Shown here in pieces: positions 42,772 to 51,480 of a stretch of DNA of 64,000 bases. The notes under the pieces are model-generated. The model worked only from the letters and a program-made list of their open reading frames with translations, did no database searches and was not told the DNA's origin. Source of the DNA: CAIYRG01 sp964446945 (GTDB lineage: Bacteria; Pseudomonadota; Alphaproteobacteria; Micropepsales; Micropepsaceae); NCBI GenBank assembly GCA_964446945.1, contig CAYUQO010000003.1:310001-374000 (forward strand), given 5' to 3'. Within the stretch, counting starts at the first letter, position 1, and the number at the start of each line of letters is the position of its first letter. Position numbers and translations under genes: made by a program.

Positions 42772-43962
42772 TTACTGAGCAGCGGCTTCGACCGGTTCCG
42801 GCTGACGCAATTCCTTCAGCCGTGGATAAACCTCGCGCGCGAAGATGGTGAGGTTTTCGACGGTGTCCTCATGCGACATCGGACCCGCATGGCCCATCAT
42901 CAGAAGATTGCCCATGCCGCCGCAGTGGTCGACGAAGTCCACGATCTGGTCGTACACCTGATCCGGCGTGCCGCAGAACATCACGCCGGCATCGATCAGG
43001 TCCTGCACGCTGCCTTTTGCCATTTCGACGACTCGGCCGTCTTTCGTGTAACTGCGCGGCCGTCCTTCGCCTTTCAGCATACGGACATTATCTTCGATCG
43101 AGAGATAGCCGGGCGGATTGCGGAACGGCGCAAAGACGATGCTTGATGATCGCGGATAACTCGCGATCAGTTCGGCGCGGCGGCGCGCTTCTGCCTCGGT
43201 CCGGCCCACCGCAACGAGTCCGAGATAGGCGAAGCGATCGGCGGGCGCGGCTGCGCCATTGTGTCTTTCCGCGTAACCCTGCCGATACGCATTGTACAGC
43301 CGGCGCGTGTCATAGCCGGTACCGAGCGTCGCCATGACATAGCCATAGGTGCCGAGTTTGCGGGCGGTCTGGGTGCTTCCCGTCGTGCTCCATACCGGCG
43401 GGTGCGGTTGCTGATAGCAGCGCGGCCAGATGTTGACGTGCCGGTACTGGAAATTCTGGCTTTCCCAGTTGAATGGTTCGTCATGGCTGGTCAGTGCCTT
43501 GATGATGAAATCATGCGCTTCCCAGAAACGGTCCGACTGGAACACCGGATTCAGGTTCGCGATCGGCACTTCCTGCGGCACGCCGCGCACAAAACCCATC
43601 TCGAGCCGGCCGTGGCTGATGACGTCGATCGTCGCGAGTTCTTCCGCTGCGCGCAAGGGATCGGGCCGGTTGGCGATGGGATAACCCAGCACCAGCAGCC
43701 GGGCATTTTTGGTGATGCGCGACAGAACCGACAGGCCGATCACGCAGGCGGCGCTCATGCATGTCGCGGTGGCATGATGCTCATTGAGCATGATGTTGAG
43801 GCCGAGCTCATCGGCCAATTGCCACTCGTCGTAATAGCGATGAAACAGATCGGCGGCGCGTGCCGGATCGAGCTTGCGGTTGGGCAGATTGACCCGCAAC
43901 GATCCGTTGTGATCGTTCCACACGTCCGGATAGGGCTGTTCCGTAAATTGAAATACTCTCAT
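42772..43962 (-). CDS. LLM-class flavin-dependent monooxygenase
   Basis: The 396-aa protein has a luciferase-like TIM barrel: the N-terminal MRVFQFTEQPYPDVW, then LADELGLNIMLNEHHAT, ARLLVLGYPIANRPDPLRAAEE in part, and GRLEMGFVRGVP. The start was set at ATG 43962 with GGGAGA before it; the frame extends 63 codons further upstream but there overlaps the preceding gene. Enzymes of this class use reduced FMN from a separate reductase to oxidise alkanes, aromatics, sulfonates or ketones. It is flanked by two alpha/beta hydrolases, giving an oxidise-then-hydrolyse order. No flavin reductase is visible nearby. Confidence 0.85.
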   Translation of the reverse strand: MRVFQFTEQPYPDVWNDHNGSLRVNLPNRKLDPARAADLFHRYYDEWQLADELGLNIMLNEHHATATCMSAACVIGLSVLSRITKNARLLVLGYPIANRPDPLRAAEELATIDVISHGRLEMGFVRGVPQEVPIANLNPVFQSDRFWEAHDFIIKALTSHDEPFNWESQNFQYRHVNIWPRCYQQPHPPVWSTTGSTQTARKLGTYGYVMATLGTGYDTRRLYNAYRQGYAERHNGAAAPADRFAYLGLVAVGRTEAEARRRAELIASYPRSSSIVFAPFRNPPGYLSIEDNVRMLKGEGRPRSYTKDGRVVEMAKGSVQDLIDAGVMFCGTPDQVYDQIVDFVDHCGGMGNLLMMGHAGPMSHEDTVENLTIFAREVYPRLKELRQPEPVEAAAQ

Positions 43963-43976
43963 CTGTATCTCCCGGC

Positions 43977-44786
43977 TTAGCGGCGCGGCTTTTCGGCAAT
44001 AAAATCGAGAATGTGACGGGCGGTGGCGTTCGGCTGTTCGAGATGCGGAAAATGTCCGGCGCTGTCGATCGTGGCGAAACGCGCATCCGGAAGCGCGCGC
44101 GCATAGGCCTGACCGTAATCGGGCGAGGTGATGCGGTCTGAATCTCCCCACAACACCAGCGCCGGTATGCGGATCCGGTGCAGGCGCCCCATCAGCTTCG
44201 GATTGTGCATGTAGGGAGACCAGGCATAGCGGCCCGTCGCTTCACGCGACCGCGCCATCAGGATCAATTCCTCTTCCGGAAGCTTTCTGGTGTCACGCGC
44301 GAATTTCTGCGGATCGGCATAGGCAATCGCGGCAAGCTGCTGGTCCGTAATGGCGTAGATATCGGCAATGTCGCGGCTTTCCCGGTCGCCCGGCTTGATG
44401 CCGACCGCATCGATCAGAACCAGCCGCGACAGCCGCTCGGTGCTCTTGATCGCCATCTCGGCGGCAACCCAGCCGCCAAACGACGCGCCAACCAGAATCA
44501 CGTCGCGCAGGTTCAGCGTTTCCAGCAGGTCGAGATACAAATAGGCAAGGTCCGCGACCGTGGCGAGTTGCGGTGGCGCCGCCGTGGTGCCGAAACCGGG
44601 ATGCGTCGGGGCGATGATGCGGACACTCGGCGCGAGTGCTTCGATGAATCTCGCGTTCGGATCGAGGCGGACGGACGGGTGCCCCCCATGCAGGAACAGC
44701 AGCGTCGGTCCAGTGCCGGCCTCGGCGACTTCAATCGCAATGCCGGCGGTCTCGACGCGTGACACGCGGGCCGCGTCGGCAGTCAT
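43977..44786 (-). CDS. Alpha/beta hydrolase 2, first gene of catabolic operon
   Basis: The 269-aa protein has the triad nucleophile S102 (VGASFGGW), the Asp in LWGDSDRIT and the His in SAGHFPHLEQP, with the oxyanion loop FLHGGHPS. ATG 44786 was taken; an in-frame TTG at 44816 is possible. It is the first gene of the minus-strand operon and divergent from the IclR genes. Like hydrolase 1 it may act on a ring-cleavage product, an ester or a lactone. The two hydrolases are only distantly alike, so they probably act on successive intermediates. Confidence 0.82.
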   Translation of the reverse strand: MTADAARVSRVETAGIAIEVAEAGTGPTLLFLHGGHPSVRLDPNARFIEALAPSVRIIAPTHPGFGTTAAPPQLATVADLAYLYLDLLETLNLRDVILVGASFGGWVAAEMAIKSTERLSRLVLIDAVGIKPGDRESRDIADIYAITDQQLAAIAYADPQKFARDTRKLPEEELILMARSREATGRYAWSPYMHNPKLMGRLHRIRIPALVLWGDSDRITSPDYGQAYARALPDARFATIDSAGHFPHLEQPNATARHILDFIAEKPRR

Positions 44787-44891
44787 TGAACATTGCCCAT
44801 CTGTTGCTGCTCCCAATCCTTCGTTATAGTATGTGAAATGGTTTTTACTTTTTGATGCTATCGCCCGAAAGCACGGCGGTCAAACGCGCGC
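44787..44891. promoter_or_regulatory. Divergent promoter region of catabolic operon and IclR genes
   Basis: This 105-base gap separates the start of the minus-strand catabolic operon from the first IclR gene. It has an AT-rich centre (TTATAGTATGTG, then GGTTTTTACTTTTTGA). TATAAC on the minus strand could be the operon's -10 box. Shared promoter regions of this kind are the usual site of IclR binding. No strong palindrome is visible. Confidence 0.4.
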
Positions 44892-45722
44892 ATGATCACA
44901 AGTGAAAATCCAGCCGAATCCGGCGTGCTGTATCGCAATCAGGCGACCCGGCGCGTGCTCACAGTTCTGCTCGCGCTCGCAGATGCACGCGAGCCGCGCG
45001 GCGTGAGCGAGCTTTCGCGCGCCCTGGGAATGAACAAGAACATGGTGCATCGGGCGCTCGCCACCCTTGCCTCCGCCGGGTATGCGGCGCGCGATCCGTC
45101 AGGCGAGTTGTATCAACCGGGACCGCGATTGCTGTCCCTGTCGCGCAATTCTGCTGCCGAAACCGACATCGTGGCGCTTGCGCATCCGGTTCTGGAGCGC
45201 CTTCACGCGCTGACGCGCGAAAGCGTCTACCTCTCGATTATCGTCGGCCGCAATCGGGTAACAGTGGACGATATTCAGGCTGGGGGCGTTCGTGTGCTGC
45301 GCAGCCAGCGAGGCCATCCGGTGCCGCTGCACTGCACCAAGATGTCGCGCGTTCTTCTCGCCCATCGCAGCGACAGCGAAATCGCCGATTATCTGCGCGC
45401 GGCGGCGCCGCTTCATCGCGACCAGCGCATCCCGGATCCGCCGAGCGAAACCGCGCAGGGCATCTGGCAGGATATCAAATCCATCCGAAAGTCGGGGCAC
45501 GTGCTGTGGCGCAATCCCCATCACACCAGCGCCGCTTATGCGATCTTTCCCGTGTGTGACTCGCAGGACAGGGCGCATGCGATCATCACCATTGGTGGTC
45601 CGCGCGAGCGCTTCGATATCCCCGAGATTGAAGCCAGATTGCCCGAAATTCGCAGCGCCCTGGAACCGCTCGAACGTGAGGCGCGCCTGATCCCGGCGCC
45701 GGTTTTCGTGGTTGATGCATGA
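44892..45722 (+). CDS. IclR-family transcriptional regulator 1
   Basis: The 276-aa protein has an N-terminal winged helix (about 16-75: GVSELSRALGMNKNMVHRAL) and an IclR effector domain (about 90-262; VYLSIIVGRNRVTVDDIQ, HPVPLHCTKMSRVLLAH). IclR proteins bind carboxylic or aromatic effectors and repress or activate neighbouring catabolic operons. It is divergent from the hydrolase-monooxygenase-MFS operon, its most likely target. Its stop overlaps the start of a second IclR gene by ATGA. Confidence 0.9.
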   Translation: MITSENPAESGVLYRNQATRRVLTVLLALADAREPRGVSELSRALGMNKNMVHRALATLASAGYAARDPSGELYQPGPRLLSLSRNSAAETDIVALAHPVLERLHALTRESVYLSIIVGRNRVTVDDIQAGGVRVLRSQRGHPVPLHCTKMSRVLLAHRSDSEIADYLRAAAPLHRDQRIPDPPSETAQGIWQDIKSIRKSGHVLWRNPHHTSAAYAIFPVCDSQDRAHAIITIGGPRERFDIPEIEARLPEIRSALEPLEREARLIPAPVFVVDA

Positions 45723-46429
45723 GCAGTTCGGCGGCGCGCGCACTGCGAGTTCTGGATGAGATCGCAGCTTCAGACCGGCCGCTGGGTGTAACTGAAATTG
45801 CGCGAGCATTGTCGCTCCCGGCAGGAACCGTCTTTCGCAGTCTCGACGCCCTTTGGCGCGCAGGTCTTGTGTCGCGCTATCGCGAGTCCTCGCGCTATGT
45901 TTCCGGCCCGGTGGCCGAGAGCCTGCACAGGAACGTCATCGCCCGTTTTCCCATGCGGGAAGTGTGTCTGCCTTACCTCAGGCAACTCGCGTCAATTTCC
46001 GGCGAGACGGCATCGCTGTATGTCCCGGCCGGCTGGTATGCGGTTCGGATTTGCTCCGTACCCGGAACCGGCGAGGTCATGACGTCGCCACCGCCCGGGG
46101 GAGCGCAACTGCTGCATCAATCACCGGCCGGCCAGGCAATCCTCGCGGGCCTGCCGAAACCCGAACTCGCCGCCTACCGCAAGTGGTCCAAAACCGGTTC
46201 CGGCCGTGCTCGGCGGCGCGAGACGGGCAGGGGCGAAACGGTGTTCCCAATTCACATTGGCGAGCGCGTGATCGCCGCCATCACGATTGATGCACCATTC
46301 ACGCCGTCCGGCGATCAGCTATCTGCATGCCGGACCGTTGTCGCGAATATCGACACTCTCGCCCTCGCACAGCCAGGTCTGTTTGCGGGGCCATTTTCGC
46401 ATCTGAGTGCCGACGCGATCAGCCTTTAG
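45719..46429 (+). CDS. IclR-family transcriptional regulator 2
   Basis: The 236-aa protein has a winged helix (about 5-60: LGVTEIARALSLPAGTVFRSLDAL) and a shortened effector domain (about 75-220; GETASLYVPAGWYAVRICSVPGTG, LHQSPAGQAILAGL). At 236 aa it is at the short end of the family. It is translated from an ATGA overlap with IclR 1, so the two are made together. Its 3' end overlaps that of the convergent amidohydrolase by four bases. The effector domain differs strongly from that of IclR 1, suggesting a different ligand. Confidence 0.87.
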   Translation: MSSSAARALRVLDEIAASDRPLGVTEIARALSLPAGTVFRSLDALWRAGLVSRYRESSRYVSGPVAESLHRNVIARFPMREVCLPYLRQLASISGETASLYVPAGWYAVRICSVPGTGEVMTSPPPGGAQLLHQSPAGQAILAGLPKPELAAYRKWSKTGSGRARRRETGRGETVFPIHIGERVIAAITIDAPFTPSGDQLSACRTVVANIDTLALAQPGLFAGPFSHLSADAISL

Positions 46430-47445
46430 CGACGGCGCTTCGACAGACGCTCCTTCGCATCAGGAATCAGTTTCTCGACATTGATGCCTTCCAGCATCGC
46501 GCGCTCATTCGGCCCGAGTTCGCGAACCTGCTTCACATAGTCCGCGACTTCCTGATCGACACGCACGGCCTGCGGATAATCCGTCGCGAACACCAGTTGC
46601 GAGAGCGCGACTTCGTTCATGCCAAAGCGCACCCATTCCGCGCCCCAGGCCCCGGCGTGGTCGGGACCCGCCCATCCGGCGCAGTCGTAATACAGACGCT
46701 GTTCAAGATAATGGTCGAAAGGCTTGGGCGGACGCCGGTTGTGTCCCTTCACGCCCGAGGTGCCCCATTTGTCGCGCTGCTGAAAACCGCGCACGCGTCC
46801 GAGATAGCGGCCGATACCGCCGGCAAAATGCGCAAATTGGATGTTCAACCCGGGAAGGTCATCGAGCAAACCGCTGTTGATGACCCGCACGGTTGCCAGC
46901 ATCAGCGAGAATTCCCATCCCAGCATGCGCCCGAGATCGTCCGCATACACCTTATCCCAGGCGATCACCCGCGGGAGGGGATGGATGAAAACATACATTC
47001 CGAGATCGGTTGCCGCTTTCCAGAACGGGCGCAATTCCTCGCTGTCGAGCGCCTGGCCCTGCAATTCGGACGCGATGACGACGCCGGGAAATCCGAGTTC
47101 GACGCGGCAGCGCTTCAACTCGGCCGCCGCTTCTTTGCCGTTCAAAGCCGGCACGTGGGCGAGACCAATGAAACGCCCGGGGTGCTTCTTCTCCACCTCT
47201 TTCATGTCATCGTTAATGGTGCGGCAGATGGCGAGATCGGGCTGGTCGAAACCGACCATGCTGGACAGCACCGCGGCATCAATCCCGGCAAGGTCCATCA
47301 TTCGCACATGGGCATCGATATCGCCCAACAGCGGGTTGAGTAGATGCATCGGGTTCCCGCGTTCGTCGATGCCGACCGAAACCGCGTCTTTCTTGCCCTT
47401 GAGGAGTGCCGGCGGCGTGTAATGGTGCTGAAAATCGATGATCAT
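46426..47445 (-). CDS. Amidohydrolase-2 family metallohydrolase (ACMSD-like)
   Basis: The 339-aa protein begins MIIDFQHHYTPP (metal ligands H7/H8 region). Other expected ligands are in YVFIHPLPR, FAHFAGGIG and the late VFATDYP aspartate. This is the amidohydrolase-2 family, which includes decarboxylases of aminocarboxymuconate semialdehyde and of resorcylate, as well as hydrolases. Decarboxylation of an aromatic or ring-opened acid is the best guess given its neighbours. ATG 47445 follows GGGAG; the frame continues upstream without a ribosome site. It is convergent with the IclR pair, with overlapping 3' ends. Confidence 0.82.
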   Translation of the reverse strand: MIIDFQHHYTPPALLKGKKDAVSVGIDERGNPMHLLNPLLGDIDAHVRMMDLAGIDAAVLSSMVGFDQPDLAICRTINDDMKEVEKKHPGRFIGLAHVPALNGKEAAAELKRCRVELGFPGVVIASELQGQALDSEELRPFWKAATDLGMYVFIHPLPRVIAWDKVYADDLGRMLGWEFSLMLATVRVINSGLLDDLPGLNIQFAHFAGGIGRYLGRVRGFQQRDKWGTSGVKGHNRRPPKPFDHYLEQRLYYDCAGWAGPDHAGAWGAEWVRFGMNEVALSQLVFATDYPQAVRVDQEVADYVKQVRELGPNERAMLEGINVEKLIPDAKERLSKRRR

Positions 47446-47623
47446 GGTGCTCCCTGCCGATGCTGAATAGGATTTCACAGCTAATGGCACGGCTTGGCGG
47501 GAATTCCAATTCCCGGAACCCGACGTCAGCCGCCGGTAGCTTTTGGTCATCCGGCGCTCAGGCTGAGGAACCCGCGGCGTATCGGCCGGTTAATGCTCCG
47601 TCTCATTTGAGCGGTGCAATGCC

Positions 47624-47944
47624 ATGGCGGATATCGCCGTCACGATAGTTGGTTATGCGGCGGCCTGCTGTTCTACGGCGAGTTTCACCCCGCAGGCCTG
47701 GAAGATCATCAAATCGCGCGAGACCAAAGACATCTCCGCAGGAATGTATGCGCTGACGGTCTCGGGTTTTGCGCTGTGGACTGCATTTGGTGCACTTGGG
47801 ATGCAATGGCCACTGATCATCGCAAACTTCATCTGCCTCATGCTGTCGGCGTTCATCCTGGTCATGAAGCTTTTGCCGCGGCCCAAGAAAGATGCGGTCG
47901 CCAATGCGCTTGATCCCGAAGCGGGGGACGACAGCCACCTGTGA
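47624..47944 (+). CDS. SemiSWEET-family transporter
   Basis: The 106-aa protein has three predicted membrane helices and the PQ-loop motif (SFTPQAWKIIKSRETKDIS), the hallmark of bacterial SemiSWEETs. These work as dimers and move sugars such as sucrose or glucose down their gradient. The third helix is ANFICLMLSAFILVMKLL, and the tail is charged and soluble. It lies 97 bases before a fumarylacetoacetase-family gene on the same strand. Its substrate here is unknown. Confidence 0.85.
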   Translation: MADIAVTIVGYAAACCSTASFTPQAWKIIKSRETKDISAGMYALTVSGFALWTAFGALGMQWPLIIANFICLMLSAFILVMKLLPRPKKDAVANALDPEAGDDSHL

Positions 47945-48040
47945 CCAAATGAGGGTCCAGCTTAAGCCGCGAAAATTTTAGTTGCGCTTTCCGGCGCGGC
48001 GGCTCATCGAAACCCGAGAGAATAAGGGAGAACCCGGACC

Positions 48041-48943
48041 GTGTTCAGATTGGCAACCTATCAGGGCAAGACCGGACCGCGCGCCGGCATTGTTGTTGGC
48101 GATACGATTTATGATGCCGCGGAAGCGACGGGCGAAGCCTCTTACCGCACGGTTGTCGACATTCTCGAAGATTGGCCGCGCAGCAGTGACCGCATCGGGA
48201 AGCGCGCCGGTAATCTCTCCGGCGGATCGCCGGTCAGCGCCGCGAAGCTGCGCGCTCCGGTCCTCTGGCCGAGCGCCATCTACTGCGCCGGCGCGAATTA
48301 CCGCGACCATGCGCTCGAAATGGCGCGCGTGCTGAACCGCCCCTACGATCCAAATGCCAATCGCGGTCTGCCGTGGCACTTCATGAAGTCGACGCGCTGC
48401 GTCGCCGATCCGGGCGAAACCGTGCGTGCCGCCTATTATTCGCCGAAGCTGGATTGGGAAGTGGAACTGGTCGCCGTGATTGGACGTCCGGCCAAGCACG
48501 TCAAAGCCGAAAACGCGCTCGATTACGTCGCCGGATACACGGCCGCGAACGATCTTTCGGCACGCAATCTCGGGCGGCGCCAGGAAGTCGATGCCAAATC
48601 GCCCTTCGGTCATGACTGGACGAGCCAGAAATGCTTCGACGGCTCGTGTCCGCTTGGACCGTGGATCGTGCCGGCGAGCGACATTCCGGACCCGCAAAAT
48701 CTCGGCCTGAAGCTGTGGGTCAATGACGTCATCAAGCAGGACTCGAACACGCGCGAGATGATTTTCACCGTTGCCGAACAGATCGAGCAGCTGTCGAAAG
48801 GAATGACACTCTATCCGGGCGATCTCATCCTCACCGGCACGCCGGCGGGCGTTGGCCTTGCGCGCGGCGAATTCCTCAAATCCGGCGACATCGTGAAGCT
48901 CGAAATCGAGCGCATTGGGTCACTGTCGAACCGGATCGAATAA
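48041..48943 (+). CDS. Fumarylacetoacetate hydrolase-family protein
   Basis: The 300-aa protein starts at GTG 48041, ten bases after AAGGGAG. The FAH C-terminal domain is complete: IYCAGANYRDHA, the metal-binding DWEVELVAVIG, GYTAANDLSARN, WTSQKCFDGSCPLGPWIV and LILTGTPAGVG. Members hydrolyse fumarylacetoacetate or act as hydratases, decarboxylases or isomerases on 2-oxo acids from meta-cleavage pathways. The surrounding hydrolases, monooxygenase and VOC gene favour a ring-cleavage role, by inference. It is convergent with the lectin-fold genes. Confidence 0.87.
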   Translation: MFRLATYQGKTGPRAGIVVGDTIYDAAEATGEASYRTVVDILEDWPRSSDRIGKRAGNLSGGSPVSAAKLRAPVLWPSAIYCAGANYRDHALEMARVLNRPYDPNANRGLPWHFMKSTRCVADPGETVRAAYYSPKLDWEVELVAVIGRPAKHVKAENALDYVAGYTAANDLSARNLGRRQEVDAKSPFGHDWTSQKCFDGSCPLGPWIVPASDIPDPQNLGLKLWVNDVIKQDSNTREMIFTVAEQIEQLSKGMTLYPGDLILTGTPAGVGLARGEFLKSGDIVKLEIERIGSLSNRIE

Positions 48944-48947
48944 ACCC

Positions 48948-48990
48948 GCGGGAGTGGCGCCAGAACGCTCCTCCCGCTTCGTCCTTTATC
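48948..48990 (+). terminator. Weak hairpin after FAH-family gene
   Basis: GCGGGAG and CTCCCGC arms (48948-48954 and 48971-48977) with a 16-base loop precede TTCGTCCTTTAT. It is a possible terminator between convergent genes, but the loop is long and the T-run poor. Confidence 0.35.
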
Positions 48991-49008
48991 CCGAAATTCC
49001 TAGCAGCG

Positions 49009-49710
49009 TCAGTTTGCGGCGAAGCAATAGAACAGTCCCGCGCCATGTGCCTGGCCAAATGCCTGCTGGCTGCACGACGGCACTTCTTCCGACGAATTCC
49101 ACGAACTGTTCCCGCCACCGATGCGATCCGAATGTCCGACCCTGACCGCGCCGTTGGCGCTGCTGGTCCAGTTGTTGCAGGTGTGATCCGCATTGTCCGC
49201 AAAAGCGCGGCCATCGGTCGTCGATCCGGTCAGGATGTCATGGACATTACCGTTTTCGGCCTCGCCCCGGATCATCTGTCCCTTCTCGTTCAGGATCGAC
49301 AGCTTCCACAACCCATTATGCTGCTGCGCCGCTTCCAGTGTGTCGCCATGCAATTCGTTCTGGTCGGCGGAGATGATCGCGCCCTTGGAATTGTACCAGG
49401 GACCAGAACCAATGCGGTCGCGCGCATTGACGGCGGGCTGACCCGGCCGCGCCTGCGTACTGAGATAGGCGTGCCAGGTTTTGATCGATCCCGCGGCTGC
49501 CGCCAGTTCCTGGCAATGCGCATCCGCGCCCGCGAGTCCGCCGAGGTCGCCACCTTTGCCCAGCCCAACACTGGTGACGAAGAAGCTCATCGGCTGACGT
49601 GGCGGCGGCGCCTGCCGTACGGGAGCGCCGGGCGCCTGCGCAAAAGCAAATATCGAACCCGCCATCAGCGGAAGCGCCACGCCACCAGCGATGGCGAAGA
49701 ACTTTTTCAT
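49009..49710 (-). CDS. Secreted lectin-fold (DUF1554-like) protein A
   Basis: The 233-aa protein starts at ATG 49710, preceded by GGAGA, and has a signal peptide (AIAGGVALPLMAGSIFAFA). The mature domain carries the pattern FFVTSVGLGKGGDLGGLAGADAHC in pieces, TWHAYLSTQARPGQPAVNARDRIG, GPWYN, then DHTCNNWTS and the C-terminal CSQQAFGQAHGAGLFYCF. This is the C-type-lectin-like DUF1554 type often labelled lectin in Hyphomicrobiales. Four or more cysteines probably pair in the periplasm or outside the cell. It lies 19 bases after its paralogue. Ligand unknown. Confidence 0.75.
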   Translation of the reverse strand: MKKFFAIAGGVALPLMAGSIFAFAQAPGAPVRQAPPPRQPMSFFVTSVGLGKGGDLGGLAGADAHCQELAAAAGSIKTWHAYLSTQARPGQPAVNARDRIGSGPWYNSKGAIISADQNELHGDTLEAAQQHNGLWKLSILNEKGQMIRGEAENGNVHDILTGSTTDGRAFADNADHTCNNWTSSANGAVRVGHSDRIGGGNSSWNSSEEVPSCSQQAFGQAHGAGLFYCFAAN

Positions 49711-49729
49711 CTCGATTCTCCAAATGGCT

Positions 49730-50497
49730 TTAGTTGATGGCGAAGCAGTAGAACTTGCCCTGGCCGTGCGTGCGCACGATATCGGCCTGCGAACAGCCGC
49801 CGGTGGAATGGGCTGAATTCCACGACCCATTGCCGCCGCCATTGCTGTCCGACATGCCAACCTGCACGGCGGGTCCGATGCCGTTGCGCCTGACGACCTG
49901 ACCGCTCGTCCCCGGTGCGTTGCTGGTGTAATTGTTGCACGTGTAATCGACATTCGTGCCGGTAAAGGCCCGGCCATCCGGTTTCGAGCCGGTGATGACT
50001 TCGTGCCGGTTGCTGTAAGGCGTGCTCATCACATAGGCGATGGTGTTGTCCCGCGGGTCGGGGAAATCGCCGAGCCCGTAAACGATCTGACCTTTTTCCG
50101 TCAGATTGGTCAGCTTGGTGATGTTGTTGCCAAGCCGCGCCAGTTCCGGCGTATCACCATGCAGATGCGCCAAATCCTCGGCGACCATGACGCCCCACGC
50201 GTTGTACCAGGGACCCGTGCCGATCCGGTCGCGTGCATTGATGGCGGGTTGGCCCGGCCGTTCCTGCGTGCTGAGATAAGCGTGCCAGGTTTTGTTGCCT
50301 GCGCCGACGCGGCTCGCCAGAAGCTGGCAATGCGCATCAGCTCCCGCAAGACCGCCAAAGTTTCCGCCATCGCCCATTCCGACGCTGGTGATGAAGAAAT
50401 TCATCGGATGTTCCGGCGAACCCTGCTGCGCATAGGCAAACAGCGACCCCGCGAGCGTCGCTGCGCACGCCCCCGCCACAATCAGAACTTTCCGCAT
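49730..50497 (-). CDS. Secreted lectin-fold (DUF1554-like) protein B
   Basis: The 255-aa protein has a signal peptide (VLIVAGACAATLAGSLFAYA) and the same domain as protein A: NFFITSVGMGDGGNFGGLAGADAHC in pieces, TWHAYLSTQERPGQPAINARDRIG, GPWYN, DYTCNNYTS and CSQADIVRTHGQGKFYCF. A 20-odd-residue insert (near YSNRHEVITGSKPDG) makes it longer. ATG 50497 follows CAGGAGGGG. It is upstream of A in a two-gene tandem, clearly from duplication, and 56 bases after the BKACE gene, so readthrough from that operon is possible. Confidence 0.75.
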   Translation of the reverse strand: MRKVLIVAGACAATLAGSLFAYAQQGSPEHPMNFFITSVGMGDGGNFGGLAGADAHCQLLASRVGAGNKTWHAYLSTQERPGQPAINARDRIGTGPWYNAWGVMVAEDLAHLHGDTPELARLGNNITKLTNLTEKGQIVYGLGDFPDPRDNTIAYVMSTPYSNRHEVITGSKPDGRAFTGTNVDYTCNNYTSNAPGTSGQVVRRNGIGPAVQVGMSDSNGGGNGSWNSAHSTGGCSQADIVRTHGQGKFYCFAIN

Positions 50498-50553
50498 TTC
50501 GCCCCTCCTGCTACGGCCGCCCCCGGCGGCTCCTCAATCTACAAGTGCCGTTC

Positions 50554-51480
50554 TTAAAACGCCACTTCCGCGCCGCCCTTCAGCATCAGCATCTCACGCG
50601 CTTCATCCGGCGTGGCGATTGCGAGACCAAGGCGTTCGATAACCCCGCGCACGATGCGCACCTGTTCGGCACTGGATTGGGCGAGCCGCTTTGGTCCGGC
50701 CCACAGCGAATCCTCCAGTCCGACGCGAACATTGCCGCCCATGGATGCTGACATTGCGGCGATCCGCATCTGCGCCGAGCCCGCGCCAAGAACGGACCAG
50801 CGGTAATCAAGGCCGAATAGCCGGTCGGCGGTCCGTTTCATATGTGCAACATCTTCAGAATGCGTGCCAATGCCACCGAGAATTCCGAACGCCGATTGCA
50901 CAAACAGCGGCGGCCGGATCAGCCCGCGATCGAGAAAATGCTGGACATTGTAGAGATGCCCGATGTCGTAACATTCGAATTCAAAGCGCGTGCCATTCGC
51001 GCTGCATGTCCGCAAGATGTACTCGATGTCCTTGAATGAATTGCGGAACACGAGATCGCGCGAATTCTCCAGATGATCGCGCTCCCAGTCGAATTTGAAT
51101 TCGTGATAGCGCTGGAGCAGATGAAACAGGCCGAAATTCATCGAACCCATATTCAATGACGCGACTTCGGGCTTGAGCACCGCGGCTGGCCTGACGCGTT
51201 CTTCCACGCTCATGAAGGGGGCCGCGCCGGTTGTCAGATTGATGACGGCATTGGTCTGCTGCCGGATGCGCGGCAGAAACCGCGCGAAGGCTTCTGGCGT
51301 GTGGACCGGTTTCCCGGTTTCGGGATCGCGTGCATGCAGATGCAGGATGGCTGCACCGGCGTCGGCGGCGCCGAGCGCATCGTCGATGATCTGCTCAGGC
51401 GTGACTGGAAGATGCGGCGACATCGAGGGCGTGTGGATCGACCCCGTCACCGCGCAGGTGATGATGACTTTCCGGCTCAA
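50554..51480 (-). CDS. Beta-keto acid cleavage enzyme (BKACE, DUF849)
   Basis: The 308-aa protein is a full-length BKACE, a TIM-barrel zinc enzyme that joins a beta-keto acid with acetyl-CoA to give acetoacetate and a new CoA thioester. It shows ITCAVTGSIHTPSMSPHLPV in part, the zinc pair H47 and H49 in ILHLHARDPETG, FAILGGIG-type glycine loops (SAFGILGGIGTHSED) and VRVGLEDSLW. BKACE substrates include 3-keto-5-aminohexanoate, beta-ketoadipate and dehydrocarnitine. It overlaps the Bug protein gene by ATGA, so uptake and cleavage of one acid is likely. Confidence 0.9.
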   Translation of the reverse strand: MSRKVIITCAVTGSIHTPSMSPHLPVTPEQIIDDALGAADAGAAILHLHARDPETGKPVHTPEAFARFLPRIRQQTNAVINLTTGAAPFMSVEERVRPAAVLKPEVASLNMGSMNFGLFHLLQRYHEFKFDWERDHLENSRDLVFRNSFKDIEYILRTCSANGTRFEFECYDIGHLYNVQHFLDRGLIRPPLFVQSAFGILGGIGTHSEDVAHMKRTADRLFGLDYRWSVLGAGSAQMRIAAMSASMGGNVRVGLEDSLWAGPKRLAQSSAEQVRIVRGVIERLGLAIATPDEAREMLMLKGGAEVAF

